From contig NZ_CAMLAC010000001.1 of NCBI RefSeq assembly GCF_946477935.1, positions 1 through 64,000 of the forward strand: a stretch of 64,000 bases of DNA. Reading direction: 5' to 3'. The stretch comes from an uncultured Sphingomonas sp. GTDB lineage: Bacteria > Pseudomonadota > Alphaproteobacteria > Sphingomonadales > Sphingomonadaceae. A model generated the notes under the pieces. The model saw only the letters and a program-made list of their open reading frames with translations, searched no databases and was not told the origin of the DNA. This document shows positions 43,959 through 52,703 of this stretch, piece by piece (positions within the stretch are counted from its first letter, which is position 1; every line of letters starts with the position of its first letter). Position numbers and translations under genes: made by a program.

Positions 43959-44234
43959 CTATTTGGCGTAGCGGCGGATCACCGCCAGCAGTTCTTCGGC
44001 ACCTGCCGCCCGCTCGGCATCATCGAGGCCGGGCCGCGACACATGCGCTTCGAGGTGTTCGGCGATAATCTCGTCCATGAGGCCATTCACCGCCCCGCGC
44101 ACGGCGGCAACCAGATGGAGCACGTCGGAACACGACGAGTCCGATTGAAGTGCTCGCTCGACCGCGCCGACTTGTCCGGCGATGCGACGAACGCGGGCGA
44201 CCAGATCGACATTGGTTTGAGACAAATGTGACAT
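43959..44234 (-). CDS. dmeR: RcnR/CsoR family metal-sensing repressor (DmeR-like)
   Basis: A 91-residue all-helical repressor of the CsoR/RcnR family. MSHLSQTNVDLVARVRRIAGQ is the N-terminal block, with His at position 3 as in RcnR Ni/Co sensors. A Cys in SDSSCSDVLHLVAAVRGAVNGL is the conserved ligand position. ATG 44234 is preferred to the longer ORF-track start. A G6-tract operator lies just upstream. It is expected to repress itself and the dmeF-like exporter until Ni or Co binds. Confidence 0.88.
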   Translation of the reverse strand: MSHLSQTNVDLVARVRRIAGQVGAVERALQSDSSCSDVLHLVAAVRGAVNGLMDEIIAEHLEAHVSRPGLDDAERAAGAEELLAVIRRYAK

Positions 44235-44258
44235 AGGATACCCCCCTAGCCTATAGGC
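44235..44258 (-). promoter_or_regulatory. RcnR/DmeR-type operator
   Basis: Minus strand: TAGGGGGGTAT, a six-G tract flanked by TA/AT-rich half-sites, with CCTATAGG just beyond. RcnR-family repressors bind such G/C tracts. It lies immediately before the regulator ATG. Confidence 0.6.
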
Positions 44259-44289
44259 CAGTAAACAGCAAGTCGGTGTCAAAACCGTC

Positions 44290-44350
44290 CGTGGCTGTTG
44301 AAAAAGTCCTACTGAAGGCTGCCGATCGTCTGTCGAAATCGCCTTTTTAG
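44290..44350 (+). mobile_element. IS-end-like remnant
   Basis: GGCTGTTGAAAAA at 44293 matches the terminal sequence seen in inverse orientation at the right end of the IS1182-type transposase near 57.86 kb (TTTTTCAACAGGCC). The adjoining bases differ, so it is the end of a related element or a remnant. No transposase is attached. Confidence 0.45.
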
Positions 44351-44368
44351 GTTATGCGAGAGGTTTGC

Positions 44369-44851
44369 TTATCCGGTTCCACCTGAGACATCAGGAGCCA
44401 CCTTGGGGTCGGGATCCTGTGCCTTGCCGGTTGCGGGTGCCGCTTTCTGGCTCGGCATAGCGATGAGATAAGCAACGATCGCGTCGACGTCCTTTTCGGC
44501 CACCGGCGCCTTGTACACCTCACGCATCTTGGTGACGGTCGCCTTCCACTGATCCACCGATAGCGCAGGCTGAGTTAGCGCCATGCTGGCCGAGTGGCAC
44601 GAAGTGCAGTTGGCGTTGATGACGTCGGCGTGCGGACCATCGGGGTAGGTAGCGTCATCGACCGGCAGGTCGACGCTGGTCGAGGCGAGCGAAAAGCCGC
44701 GGGCTGAGACGCTGGTGGGCGGTGCCGGCTCGGATGTCTCGGAGATCGGGGCAGGCGCCTTGCGGCTGCTCGGCGCCCCGATCGAGACGAGGATAATGCC
44801 GGTCAGGCCGATCAGGCCAGCAGCCATGATGCCGGGAGACGGGGTCTTCAT
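44369..44851 (-). CDS. Sulfite dehydrogenase cytochrome c subunit (SorB-like)
   Basis: A 160-residue exported cytochrome. The N-terminal hydrophobic segment is followed by a Pro-rich linker and a single class I cytochrome c domain: haem site CTSCH and an axial Met candidate in TKMREVYKAP. Lengths and order are like SorB, which accepts electrons from the molybdenum subunit SorA in the periplasm. It lies 12 bp after the sulfite dehydrogenase gene on the same strand. Confidence 0.82.
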   Translation of the reverse strand: MKTPSPGIMAAGLIGLTGIILVSIGAPSSRKAPAPISETSEPAPPTSVSARGFSLASTSVDLPVDDATYPDGPHADVINANCTSCHSASMALTQPALSVDQWKATVTKMREVYKAPVAEKDVDAIVAYLIAMPSQKAAPATGKAQDPDPKVAPDVSGGTG

Positions 44852-44863
44852 GCTACTCGCTCC

Positions 44864-46099
44864 TCAGGCCGCGATGATGGTGGTGGTCTCGATATTGCCG
44901 CGCATGAACCCGCCCGGGTTCCAGATCGGCTTCATCGGCTGGGCGACACCGTTGGTGTTCCAGCAGCGCACCATGATCGGGTTGGCACCGCGTCGCAGCG
45001 GCACGCGACCATCCCACCGACGGAAGCTGTACCTGCCCTCGTCCGCTCCGAGCGTCGTCCTGTACCAGGTGCGGCCTCCGTCCGACGACACATCGACCTT
45101 GGCGACGCCGCAGTCGCCGCCCATCGCGATGCCGCCGACCGGGATCGATGCCTCATAGGCTATCGTCTGGCCATCGGGCAGGCTGGTCATCCAGCTGCGC
45201 GGGATCATGCGGTTGATGGGGACAGTCGGGAAGTCTCTGGCGCCGGGCGCGACATTCGCGCCCGGCGTCGCGGGGATCTTGTAGGCCTTGGCCATCCAAT
45301 ACTGGTCGTCGGGGCCGGGCAGTACCTCGATCGAGTTCAGCATCTTGACCCAATAGGTCGAGTACCAGCCCGGCACGATCAGCCGGCAGGGAAAGCCATT
45401 GAGGAGCGGCAGCTGCTCGCCGTTCATGCCGAAGGCGATCATCACTTCGCCGTCGCGGGCATGGTCGATGTCGAGCGCCTTCTCAAAGTCAGGGGCGCCC
45501 GCCACGACCGGTTGATCGAGCGCACCGAAGCGCACCTGCACCGCGCCTGTCTTGACCCCGGCGAGGTCGAGCACGTCGCGCAGGCGCACACCGAGCCATT
45601 TGGCATTGCCCATCGCGCCGTTGCCCCATTGCGCGCCGGCAACACGTGGCTGGAACAGCCCACGGCTGTTTCCCGAGCATTGGTTGACCGCCGCCATCTC
45701 GACCCGCGGCAGGCGCAGCAGCTGGGCGAGGCTGATCGACAGCGGTCGGTTGACGTGGCCGAAGACGTTGAGGCGGAAAGTCTCGACATCGATCGAGGTC
45801 GGGATGTCGGCCCAGTGCCAGCGGACGAAGAACTGGTCGTTGGGCGTGAACACCGACTTGTCGAACACGTCCATCGGCGTTTCCAGCAAGGGCGGATGGA
45901 CACGCTGGAGGATCATGCTGCCCTTGCCGGGAAAGGCGCTGGTCATCGGCCGCTCGGCATTGCCGCCGGGCAGCTTCAGGTCGACGAGCTGCTGCGCCAG
46001 CGCAGGTGCTGCGGCAAGGCCGGCGGTGCCGAGCGCCGTACGCCTGAGAAAGCGGCGACGACTGGTTTCACTCGCCAGCGCGGCGTCAAAATTGTCCAT
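44864..46099 (-). CDS. Sulfite dehydrogenase molybdenum subunit (SorA-like), Tat-exported
   Basis: A 411-residue sulfite-oxidase family protein. The Tat signal is SRRRFLRR with a hydrophobic stretch after it. The molybdopterin domain includes VNQCSGNSRG, whose Cys binds Mo, and the dimerisation domain WYRTTLGADEGRYSFRRWDG is at the C-terminus. ATG 46099 has AGGAGA upstream; the longer ORF-track start at 46153 lies in the hairpin region. With the cytochrome subunit it oxidises sulfite to sulfate in the periplasm. Confidence 0.88.
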   Translation of the reverse strand: MDNFDAALASETSRRRFLRRTALGTAGLAAAPALAQQLVDLKLPGGNAERPMTSAFPGKGSMILQRVHPPLLETPMDVFDKSVFTPNDQFFVRWHWADIPTSIDVETFRLNVFGHVNRPLSISLAQLLRLPRVEMAAVNQCSGNSRGLFQPRVAGAQWGNGAMGNAKWLGVRLRDVLDLAGVKTGAVQVRFGALDQPVVAGAPDFEKALDIDHARDGEVMIAFGMNGEQLPLLNGFPCRLIVPGWYSTYWVKMLNSIEVLPGPDDQYWMAKAYKIPATPGANVAPGARDFPTVPINRMIPRSWMTSLPDGQTIAYEASIPVGGIAMGGDCGVAKVDVSSDGGRTWYRTTLGADEGRYSFRRWDGRVPLRRGANPIMVRCWNTNGVAQPMKPIWNPGGFMRGNIETTTIIAA

Positions 46100-46153
46100 G
46101 ACAAGGCTCTCCTGTGGCCAGCCAGGCTGGCGGATAGACGGGTCGATGCGCAA

Positions 46154-46179
46154 GTGATCGGATCAACTGATCCGATCAC
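46154..46179. terminator. 26-bp perfect palindrome between the TDT exporter and SorA genes
   Basis: GTGATCGGATCA-AC-TGATCCGATCAC: 12-bp arms around AC, 10 bp after the TDT stop. It could be a transcription-terminating hairpin or an operator for the sorAB-like genes. No T-tract follows. Confidence 0.5.
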
Positions 46180-46188
46180 CACAGCGGA

Positions 46189-47340
46189 TCAGTTCGGGGT
46201 AGCGATGCAGGGCGAGACGAACAGGTTGCCACGCCATGCTCCGGCGAGCGTCTTGGCGCCGACCAGCAGCCACATGGCCGCGAGCGCTATCGTCAACACC
46301 GTGCCGACGATACCGAAAAACCCAAGGTTCAGCGTCGTGCCGAGACGGAAGGTGGCGACGGTGTAGACGCCGAGCGGGAAGGTATAGCCCCACCAGCCAA
46401 GGTTAAACGGTACGCCGGCGCGCCAGTAGCGGATGGTGATAAGCGTCGCGAGCGCCAGCCACCACAGGCCGAAGCCCCACAGGCAGAGCCCGGCGACAAC
46501 GCCGATCCCTTGCGCAACGGTACCGACTCCGGCCAGCCCGTGTGCGGCGAGGATCGCCGGCGCGTCCGCCCCGAGCACCAGCATGCCCAGAGCACCCGTG
46601 CCGATCGGTCCCAGCGCCAGCCAGGAGGACGCCGCCATGCTCTCATGCGGCAGCTTGTGGAGCGCCATGCGCAGGATGAGGATGGCGAGGATGCCGAACG
46701 CGACCGGCACCGAATAGGCCCACAGCACATAGGAGGTCGCAAGCGTGACTAGCTGCGCGTGAGGATCGGTCAGATGCGGCGCGAGCAGCCCGCCGCTGGC
46801 GCCCGCCACTTCGGCAGCGACGACCGGCAGCAGCCATACCGCGGTCATGCCGTCCAGGCTGTGCTCGTGACGGGTGAACATCATGTACGGGATCAGGACG
46901 CCACAGGCGAGCGACATGGCGACGTCGATCCACCACAGGACGTGTGCGACCGGTACGATGCCATTCCCGAACCGTGCGATGCCGAAGGCGAGGCAGCCGT
47001 TGATGATCGTCGCGAGGCCCATCGGGATGGTGCCGATGAACATCGACACGGTGTTATGCCCGAAGATGCGCCGCGCCTCGTGCCCGAACATCGCCCAGCG
47101 CGCACCATAAAGGCCGGCGAACAGCGCGAAAAGTGCGATATTGAAGAACCACAACACCTCGCCGACGGGTTTAAGCGAAGGCCCGATGCCGGGCACCTGC
47201 GGCAGCGCGAGGGCAAGAATGCCCGTGCCCATCGTCGCGGCGAACCAGTTGGGCGTGAACTGACGGATCATCTCGCGGGGATGATCGAGCCGGCTGAGCG
47301 GCTTGAGGCCGCTGAGAACGGAGTGCGTGTCGGCAGTCAT
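46189..47340 (-). CDS. TDT family sulfite/dicarboxylate exporter
   Basis: A 383-residue membrane protein with about ten TM segments of the tellurite-resistance/dicarboxylate transporter (TDT) family, which includes TehA and the sulfite exporter Ssu1. Family blocks include FTPNWFAATMGTGILALAL near the N-terminus and FIGTIPMGLATIINGC. Its start overlaps the LysR stop (ATGA) and the sulfite oxidase genes surround it, so sulfite export is the most likely function. Confidence 0.82.
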   Translation of the reverse strand: MTADTHSVLSGLKPLSRLDHPREMIRQFTPNWFAATMGTGILALALPQVPGIGPSLKPVGEVLWFFNIALFALFAGLYGARWAMFGHEARRIFGHNTVSMFIGTIPMGLATIINGCLAFGIARFGNGIVPVAHVLWWIDVAMSLACGVLIPYMMFTRHEHSLDGMTAVWLLPVVAAEVAGASGGLLAPHLTDPHAQLVTLATSYVLWAYSVPVAFGILAILILRMALHKLPHESMAASSWLALGPIGTGALGMLVLGADAPAILAAHGLAGVGTVAQGIGVVAGLCLWGFGLWWLALATLITIRYWRAGVPFNLGWWGYTFPLGVYTVATFRLGTTLNLGFFGIVGTVLTIALAAMWLLVGAKTLAGAWRGNLFVSPCIATPN

Positions 47341-48209
47341 GCGACCTGCTCCTTGATAAGATCCGTCAGCGCGTCGGCCGCGCGGGTGCGATAGCGTTCC
47401 TTGTGGCGCAGCGCGTGAAAGGCGCGGTCGGGCAGCCCGAGCGGCAGCTCGACCAGATCGCCGGCCTTGAGCGCGCGCGCGACGACCAATCGCGACAAGA
47501 CGGCAACGCCGGCACCGGCCTCAACGGCGGTGCGCACCGCCTCGTTGGACGGCAGCGTCATCGCTATCGTCAGCTGGGCCGGATCAAACCCGCGCGTTCG
47601 CAGCACGTCCTCGAAGGTCGAGCGCGTACCCGATCCCTGCTCACGGACGATCCAGCGTGCAGTGCGCAGCCAGGCCTCGTCGATGCGTTCGGCTTCCTCG
47701 CGGCCGACCAGTACCATCGGGTCACGCCCGACCTTCCAGTGGGCGAGCGCCGGTTCGTCCACCTCGCCCTCGACGAAGCCGAGTTCCGCCGCGCCGCTCA
47801 GCACCTGCGCTGCCGCGCCCTCGGTGTTGTCGATCGCCAGCTCGACCGCAATCTGCGGGTGGCGTTCGTGGAAGGCGGCGAGCTTTGCCGGCAACCAATA
47901 GCTCGCGATCGTTTGGCTGGCGACGATCCGCAACGAACCACGCGCAAGCCCGGCATAGTCCGCCAGCATCATCTCGGCATGCGCTGCCCGCCCCAGCACC
48001 GCGCGCGCTTCCTCCAGAAAGCCGCGGCCCGCCTCGGTCAGCTGGATGCCACGCCCGACGCGGTGGAACAGCGGAACGCCGTAGCGCGCTTCGAGGGCCG
48101 CAACCGCGCCGGAGGCAGCGGACTGCGTGACGTTCAGCACCTCTGCTGCCTTGGTGACGTGTTCGCGCTCCGCGACACCGACGAAGATTCTGAGCTGCTC
48201 CAGGGTCAT
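47337..48209 (-). CDS. LysR family transcriptional regulator
   Basis: A 290-residue LTTR with the N-terminal HTH (HVTKAAEVLNVTQSAASGAV) and a C-terminal periplasmic-binding-like effector domain. The ATG at 48209 (MTLEQLRIF) begins the canonical LTTR N-terminus; the longer start is unlikely. It is first in the minus-strand regulator-exporter operon and divergent from the second sulfite oxidase gene. It probably responds to sulfite or a related compound, resembling CysB-type regulators of sulfur genes. Confidence 0.88.
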   Translation of the reverse strand: MTLEQLRIFVGVAEREHVTKAAEVLNVTQSAASGAVAALEARYGVPLFHRVGRGIQLTEAGRGFLEEARAVLGRAAHAEMMLADYAGLARGSLRIVASQTIASYWLPAKLAAFHERHPQIAVELAIDNTEGAAAQVLSGAAELGFVEGEVDEPALAHWKVGRDPMVLVGREEAERIDEAWLRTARWIVREQGSGTRSTFEDVLRTRGFDPAQLTIAMTLPSNEAVRTAVEAGAGVAVLSRLVVARALKAGDLVELPLGLPDRAFHALRHKERYRTRAADALTDLIKEQVA

Positions 48210-48251
48210 GCAGCTTGTATCGCGCAGCCTGATCGATACGACCAACCGTTT

Positions 48252-48277
48252 GATATGGTCATTCTAATCTGGATATC
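48252..48277. promoter_or_regulatory. Candidate LysR operator between lysR and the sulfite oxidase gene
   Basis: GATAT and ATATC frame 16 bp in the 146-bp divergent gap; T-N11-A-like spacing can be traced within it. Weak evidence; an LTTR site is expected here by gene layout. Confidence 0.35.
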
Positions 48278-48355
48278 GGAATGATCGGCAGCCTTTCGTC
48301 TGCGATGGTCTCGAAGACTTGAAGCGTTACGCGGGCCCGCGACGTTTAATCGTCC

Positions 48356-49423
48356 ATGACAGATATGATCAAGCGCAGTTCCGATCCCTACAACGCCGAG
48401 CCGACGCCCGGTGCGTTGATCGAGCGGTTCCTGACGCCGCAGGCGCTGTTCTACGTGCGCAGCCACGGGCCAGTGCCGGATCTGCCCGCCAATCATCGGA
48501 TCGAGGTGAGCGGGACGGGCATGGCGAGCCGCTCCTTCTCGGTGGAAGAACTTAAAGCTACGTTTTCCACGCACTCGGTGACAGCCGTGCTCCAATGCGC
48601 GGGTAACCGGCGCACGGACCTCCAGCAGGTCGGCAAGACGTCGGGCGATCCTTGGGATGTCGGCGCGATCGGCAATGCTGAGTGGACCGGCGTACGCCTG
48701 GCCGATGTTCTCGATGCGGTGGGCGCGCCTGATGCGTCCAACCTGTTCGTGGCGTTCACCGGCGCCGACGAGGTGGACATGGAGGGCAAGGAAGCCTTGT
48801 TCGGGGTCTCGATCGCCATGGACAAGGCGCGGCAACCCGACGTCCTCATTGCCTGGGCGATGAACGGCGAGCCGCTGACGCCCGAACACGGCGCCCCGCT
48901 CCGCATGGTGGTGCCGGGCTATGCAGGCGTGCGCAGCGCCAAATGGCTGACACGGATCGAGGTGCGCGACGCGCCTTCCGACGCACCGATCCAGGCGCAC
49001 GACTACAAGCTGTTTCCCGCCGATGTGACGAGCGACACCGTCGACTGGAGCCAAGGTCTGACGATCAATGCCATGCCGCTTAACGCCGCGATCTGCTCGC
49101 CCGGTGCGGGCGAGAGGTTGCCCGCCGGGGCGGTGCGGATTGAGGGCTATGCCATTGCCTATGACCGCCGAATTTCTCGGGTCGAAGTGTCGGTGAACGG
49201 CGGTCGCGACTGGCAACAGGCGACCTTCGCCGATGATCCGGAGACGCGCTGGGGCTGGCGGCGCTGGACCCTTGACGCCACACTCGCCAAGGGACGCCAG
49301 CACTTTGTCGCCCGCGCCTTCGACGAGACCGGGCAGGGACAGCCCGAACGACCGGACACGATGTGGAACTTCGCCGGCTACCTGTGCACCGCCTGGCACC
49401 ACGTTCACGTGCTGGTCGAATGA
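48356..49423 (+). CDS. Sulfite oxidase family molybdoenzyme, cytoplasmic type
   Basis: A 355-residue SUOX-family protein without signal peptide. The Mo ligand motif is VLQCAGNRRTD, and GDPWDVGAIGNAEWTGVRL follows as in sulfite oxidases. The C-terminal dimerisation domain includes VEVSVNGGRDWQQATF. Unlike the SorA-like protein it lacks a Tat signal, so it probably acts in the cytoplasm, giving two sulfite-oxidising steps in one region. ATG 48356 or 48365 are both possible. It overlaps the MgtC gene by TGATG-like coupling. Confidence 0.85.
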   Translation: MTDMIKRSSDPYNAEPTPGALIERFLTPQALFYVRSHGPVPDLPANHRIEVSGTGMASRSFSVEELKATFSTHSVTAVLQCAGNRRTDLQQVGKTSGDPWDVGAIGNAEWTGVRLADVLDAVGAPDASNLFVAFTGADEVDMEGKEALFGVSIAMDKARQPDVLIAWAMNGEPLTPEHGAPLRMVVPGYAGVRSAKWLTRIEVRDAPSDAPIQAHDYKLFPADVTSDTVDWSQGLTINAMPLNAAICSPGAGERLPAGAVRIEGYAIAYDRRISRVEVSVNGGRDWQQATFADDPETRWGWRRWTLDATLAKGRQHFVARAFDETGQGQPERPDTMWNFAGYLCTAWHHVHVLVE

Positions 49424-49932
49424 TCGAAGCGTCAGCGGCATCGGACATCGGCTTCTGGATCGACGTGATCGGCCGGCTGGTCGTGGCGACCGCGGCCGGG
49501 ATGGTGCTTGGTTGGGAACGCTCGCGCGAGAACCGGCAGATTATGGGGTTGCGGACGCTAGGTCTGGTCGGTCTGGCGAGTTGCATCGCCGTGCAGGCGA
49601 TCGTGCATAGTGGCCTGCCGAATGTAAACGCCGACGCCGCAGGGCGGGCGATGCAGGGCATTCTGTCCGGCGTCGGCTTCATCGGTGCCGGTGCGGTGCT
49701 GCGGGTCGGCCAGGGTCAGGAAGTGCATGGTTTGGCGACCGCCGCGTGCATCTGGGTGACGGCCACGATCGGCGCGGCAGCGGGATTGGCGGTGTGGCCG
49801 CTCATCATCGGCGGGGTGAGCCTTGCAATGCTCGTCCTGTTTGTCGGCGCGCCGCTGGAACGCCGCATCCGCGAGCGGGCTCGCCTGACGCCGGCCGAGG
49901 CCGACAGGAAGGATGCCGAGCGCAAGCCCTAA
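49420..49932 (+). CDS. MgtC/SapB family membrane protein
   Basis: A 170-residue protein with four or five TM helices of the MgtC/SapB family. Signatures are VLGWERSRENRQIMGLRTLGLVGLA and GVGFIGAGAVLR. The ATG at 49420 overlaps the TGA stop of the sulfite oxidase gene, so the longer ORF-track start at 49363 is not used. Members affect magnesium homeostasis or acid tolerance; there is no specific reason to tie this one to sulfite beyond the overlap. Confidence 0.86.
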   Translation: MIEASAASDIGFWIDVIGRLVVATAAGMVLGWERSRENRQIMGLRTLGLVGLASCIAVQAIVHSGLPNVNADAAGRAMQGILSGVGFIGAGAVLRVGQGQEVHGLATAACIWVTATIGAAAGLAVWPLIIGGVSLAMLVLFVGAPLERRIRERARLTPAEADRKDAERKP

Positions 49933-49984
49933 TCGCGCTGGCCTGCCCGGTGCCTGTCGGTGCTGAGGAGCAGCAAGGGCGCTA

Positions 49985-50755
49985 TCAGGACACCAGCGCC
50001 GCATCGGCCTGCCGCCGGACTTCATCGGCAATCGGATGCAGCTCGGCCGCAGGCCGCTCGCCCACCACACTATAGCCGATCCCGTCGACCGCCCATGTGA
50101 CCCGGCCCATGGTCCCGCTGGACGTGCTGGTCATGCTCGCAGTCTTGTCGATCTGCATAGGCCTCGTCAGCACCGCGAGTTTCGACGCTTGCGGTCCGTC
50201 GTAGAGGAGCAGTGCCGCAGGGCCGTGAGGCGTCGCGACCAATCGCCCCCCCCCATAGCGGTAACCGGCTGTGCTGAGGTCCGGGATGGTGACGCGCTCA
50301 CCCAGTCGGGCGGAGGTCCATCGGATCAGCATGGCGCGCTGGTCGGGGCCGATCTCCGCCGGTCGTATCCGGTCGGCGGCATAGACACGGAAATTGTCAC
50401 TCGCCTCGTTGGCCAGCGCCGCGATGCCCGCGCGGGGTTCACCGCTCCACTTCGCGCTCGACCAACCACCGCCAAACCCGACCGCCAGCAGAAGTGACGC
50501 GGCGATGGCGAATTGCCATCGCGGCTGACGTTGCCGCCCCCTGATGGCTGCGACGCGCATCGTCGCCGGGATCGGTTCATCCGCGATCGGGGCAAACAGG
50601 GATGCAAGGGCTCGCGCCTGCTCCGCCTGTTCCCGCAAACGGGCATGCAGGTCCGGCTGGCCTTCAAGATAGGCGTCGACCAGGCGCTGCCGCTCGGGCG
50701 ACAGCCTGCCATCGATCCACGCGGCCAGATCGTCCTCGCCGATCGGGCTGGTCAT
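49985..50755 (-). CDS. Transmembrane anti-sigma factor
   Basis: A 256-residue protein with a short N-terminal cytosolic domain (EDDLAAWIDGRLSPERQRLVDAYL, the anti-sigma-like helical part), one TM helix (WQFAIAASLLLAVGFGGGW) and a periplasmic C-terminal domain. No zinc-binding HxxxCxxC motif is visible. It overlaps the ECF sigma gene by ATGA and is last in the operon. It would hold the sigma factor inactive until an envelope signal. Confidence 0.8.
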   Translation of the reverse strand: MTSPIGEDDLAAWIDGRLSPERQRLVDAYLEGQPDLHARLREQAEQARALASLFAPIADEPIPATMRVAAIRGRQRQPRWQFAIAASLLLAVGFGGGWSSAKWSGEPRAGIAALANEASDNFRVYAADRIRPAEIGPDQRAMLIRWTSARLGERVTIPDLSTAGYRYGGGRLVATPHGPAALLLYDGPQASKLAVLTRPMQIDKTASMTSTSSGTMGRVTWAVDGIGYSVVGERPAAELHPIADEVRRQADAALVS

Positions 50756-51261
50756 TGCACACTCCTCAATCGCGGCCGTTCACCCTCCCGGAGGAGGGTC
50801 GCCAGTCGGTCGCGCGCCCGGAATATGCGCGACATCACCGTGCCCAGCGGCACGCCGACAACGGCAGCGACCTCCGCATAGGGCAGGCCCTCGACCGATA
50901 CGAGGAGCAGCACCGTTCGCTGCTCCTCGGGCAACGCATCAAGGGCGCGCAGCAGGTCGCGGTGGTGCAGGCCTGTGTCCTGATCGGCCGGACGGCCGAG
51001 CGTGGCGTCGTCCACGAGGTGGAGCGGAACCGCCGTACCTCGCCGGCTATGCTGCCGCTGATGGTCGACCAACAGATTGTGCAGGATCGTATAGACCCAT
51101 GGGCGCACCTCCGCCCCGCGTCGTTGTCGCCAGCGCCCGACCGCGCGCTCGAGACAATCCTGCACCACGTCATCTGCCATTGCCCGATCGCGCAACCACG
51201 ACCGGGCATAGCGGCGCAGACCGGGGATCAGGGGCTCGATCGCGGCGGTAAGCGGGTCCAT
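50752..51261 (-). CDS. ECF sigma factor of the DUF305-YVTN operon
   Basis: A 169-residue ECF sigma factor. Region 2 includes RDRAMADDVVQDCLERAVGRW and region 4 LDALPEEQRTVLLLVSVEGLPYAEVAAVVGVPLGTVMSRIFRARDRL. It follows the beta-propeller gene by 1 bp and overlaps the anti-sigma gene. It differs from the CnrH-like sigma factor at 28310, and the promoter before the operon (GGAAT-N16-CGTC) is of a different type, consistent with a second independent ECF circuit. Confidence 0.88.
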   Translation of the reverse strand: MDPLTAAIEPLIPGLRRYARSWLRDRAMADDVVQDCLERAVGRWRQRRGAEVRPWVYTILHNLLVDHQRQHSRRGTAVPLHLVDDATLGRPADQDTGLHHRDLLRALDALPEEQRTVLLLVSVEGLPYAEVAAVVGVPLGTVMSRIFRARDRLATLLREGERPRLRSVQ

Positions 51262-51262
51262 G

Positions 51263-52702
51263 TCAGTCGCGCTGTACCTGCACGATGCGTCCCGGCGCGC
51301 CGTTCACCACCTCAGCGACCGCCAGAAAACGGCGGGGCGTCGCGGTGCTGCCTTGAACGATCTGCCGGATCGGACCCGACGCGTTCACGATCGCCGCACC
51401 TGCCGGGTTGCTCATGAAGTTCGCAAGCGGCTCTACAGCGCCGCTACCATCCGCGTTGGCCGTCAGCACGAGCATGTAGGGCTTCTTGGGCTGCAAACCG
51501 GTAACGGCACTCTGCACGACCTGAATGATGCCTTGGTCGAAGAGGGTAATGCTGCTTGCCGTACCCCTGCCGCCGATCGGCCCCATAGTCAGATGCAACG
51601 CTTTGCCGGCCGTGCCGAGCGGCTGGAGATTGTCGGTACCGGGGCCTGTCGGAACAGCGTTCGGCACATAGGCGATCGCCTGCGGTGCCTGTCCGACCGG
51701 CACGGTGGCGACGACCGTGTTGCCAGCGGTGTCGATCGCGGCCAGCTTATCGGCATTCTCCAGCCCGACATAGATGCGCCGACCGTCGCCCGACGGCCAG
51801 ACACCGTGCGGCATCTTGCCGACCGGGATGGTGGCGACGGGCGCGAAGTCGGATGTGCGAAACACCCTGACCGTATTCTCCCCGCCGACCGTCACATAGG
51901 CGAACTGCCCCTTGGCCGTGCGGGCGAAGTTGACGTGATTGGTGATCGGCCCGGTATCCAGCACCTTGAGGATTGTGAAGGGTGGCCTGGCATCGAATGC
52001 GACCGTCTTGCCGATGTCCTTTAGCGTAAACCACACCTGCTTGCCGTCCGGCGTCGCGGCGATGTTGGGACAGAAGGGGCTCGGCTGTGCCACCTGTCCG
52101 ACTTGCGCGTGGGTCGCGACATCGAACACGGCCAACACCGGATTGAACGACGAACAGACATAGCCGTACCGGCCATCGGGCGAGAAGATCGTCATACCCG
52201 GACCACCGGGCGTCTTGATGCGACCCGTCTCCTTGTACGTCGTAGGGTCGAGCACGGTGATATAGTCTTCGCCACGTACCGTGACCCACACCTCCTTGCC
52301 GTCCGGCGTGAAGAACGCCTCGTGCGGACTGCGTCCGACATAGGTCGTGTGCTTGACGGTGTTGGTGGCGGTGTCGATCCACGACACGGCGTTCGATCCG
52401 ATCGACACGACCGCCAAGGTCTTCCCGTCCGGCGAGAAGCCGAGGCCGTGGACCAGCACCTGTCCCTTGTAGAGCGGGGAAAAGTTCATCGGCTGGGGAT
52501 CGCCGAGCTTGATGACGCCGAGCAGCCGGTTGTCGGCCGGGTCGGTCACCGACACGGTGTTGGAGAATTGTTCAGACGCATAGACCCGGTCGCGGTGGCT
52601 GACGGGTACGTCCTTGGCATTCCACGGCGCCTGCTGGGCCATGGCGATGCCCGGTGCGGCGCTCATCAGCAAGGCGGCCGAGCGCAGTATGGTCCGGATC
52701 AT
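51263..52702 (-). CDS. YVTN-repeat beta-propeller protein
   Basis: A 479-residue secreted protein (signal peptide ending AMAQQ). It contains repeated YVTN/YncE-type blades such as VYASEQFSNTVSVTDPADNRLLG, VWVTVRGEDYITVLDP and IYVGLENADKLAAID. These form a seven-bladed propeller; no enzyme signature is evident. It lies 1 bp downstream of a DUF305 gene and upstream of the sigma/anti-sigma pair. Relatives occur near metal and redox genes, but the function is unknown. Confidence 0.82.
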   Translation of the reverse strand: MIRTILRSAALLMSAAPGIAMAQQAPWNAKDVPVSHRDRVYASEQFSNTVSVTDPADNRLLGVIKLGDPQPMNFSPLYKGQVLVHGLGFSPDGKTLAVVSIGSNAVSWIDTATNTVKHTTYVGRSPHEAFFTPDGKEVWVTVRGEDYITVLDPTTYKETGRIKTPGGPGMTIFSPDGRYGYVCSSFNPVLAVFDVATHAQVGQVAQPSPFCPNIAATPDGKQVWFTLKDIGKTVAFDARPPFTILKVLDTGPITNHVNFARTAKGQFAYVTVGGENTVRVFRTSDFAPVATIPVGKMPHGVWPSGDGRRIYVGLENADKLAAIDTAGNTVVATVPVGQAPQAIAYVPNAVPTGPGTDNLQPLGTAGKALHLTMGPIGGRGTASSITLFDQGIIQVVQSAVTGLQPKKPYMLVLTANADGSGAVEPLANFMSNPAGAAIVNASGPIRQIVQGSTATPRRFLAVAEVVNGAPGRIVQVQRD

Positions 52703-52703
52703 G

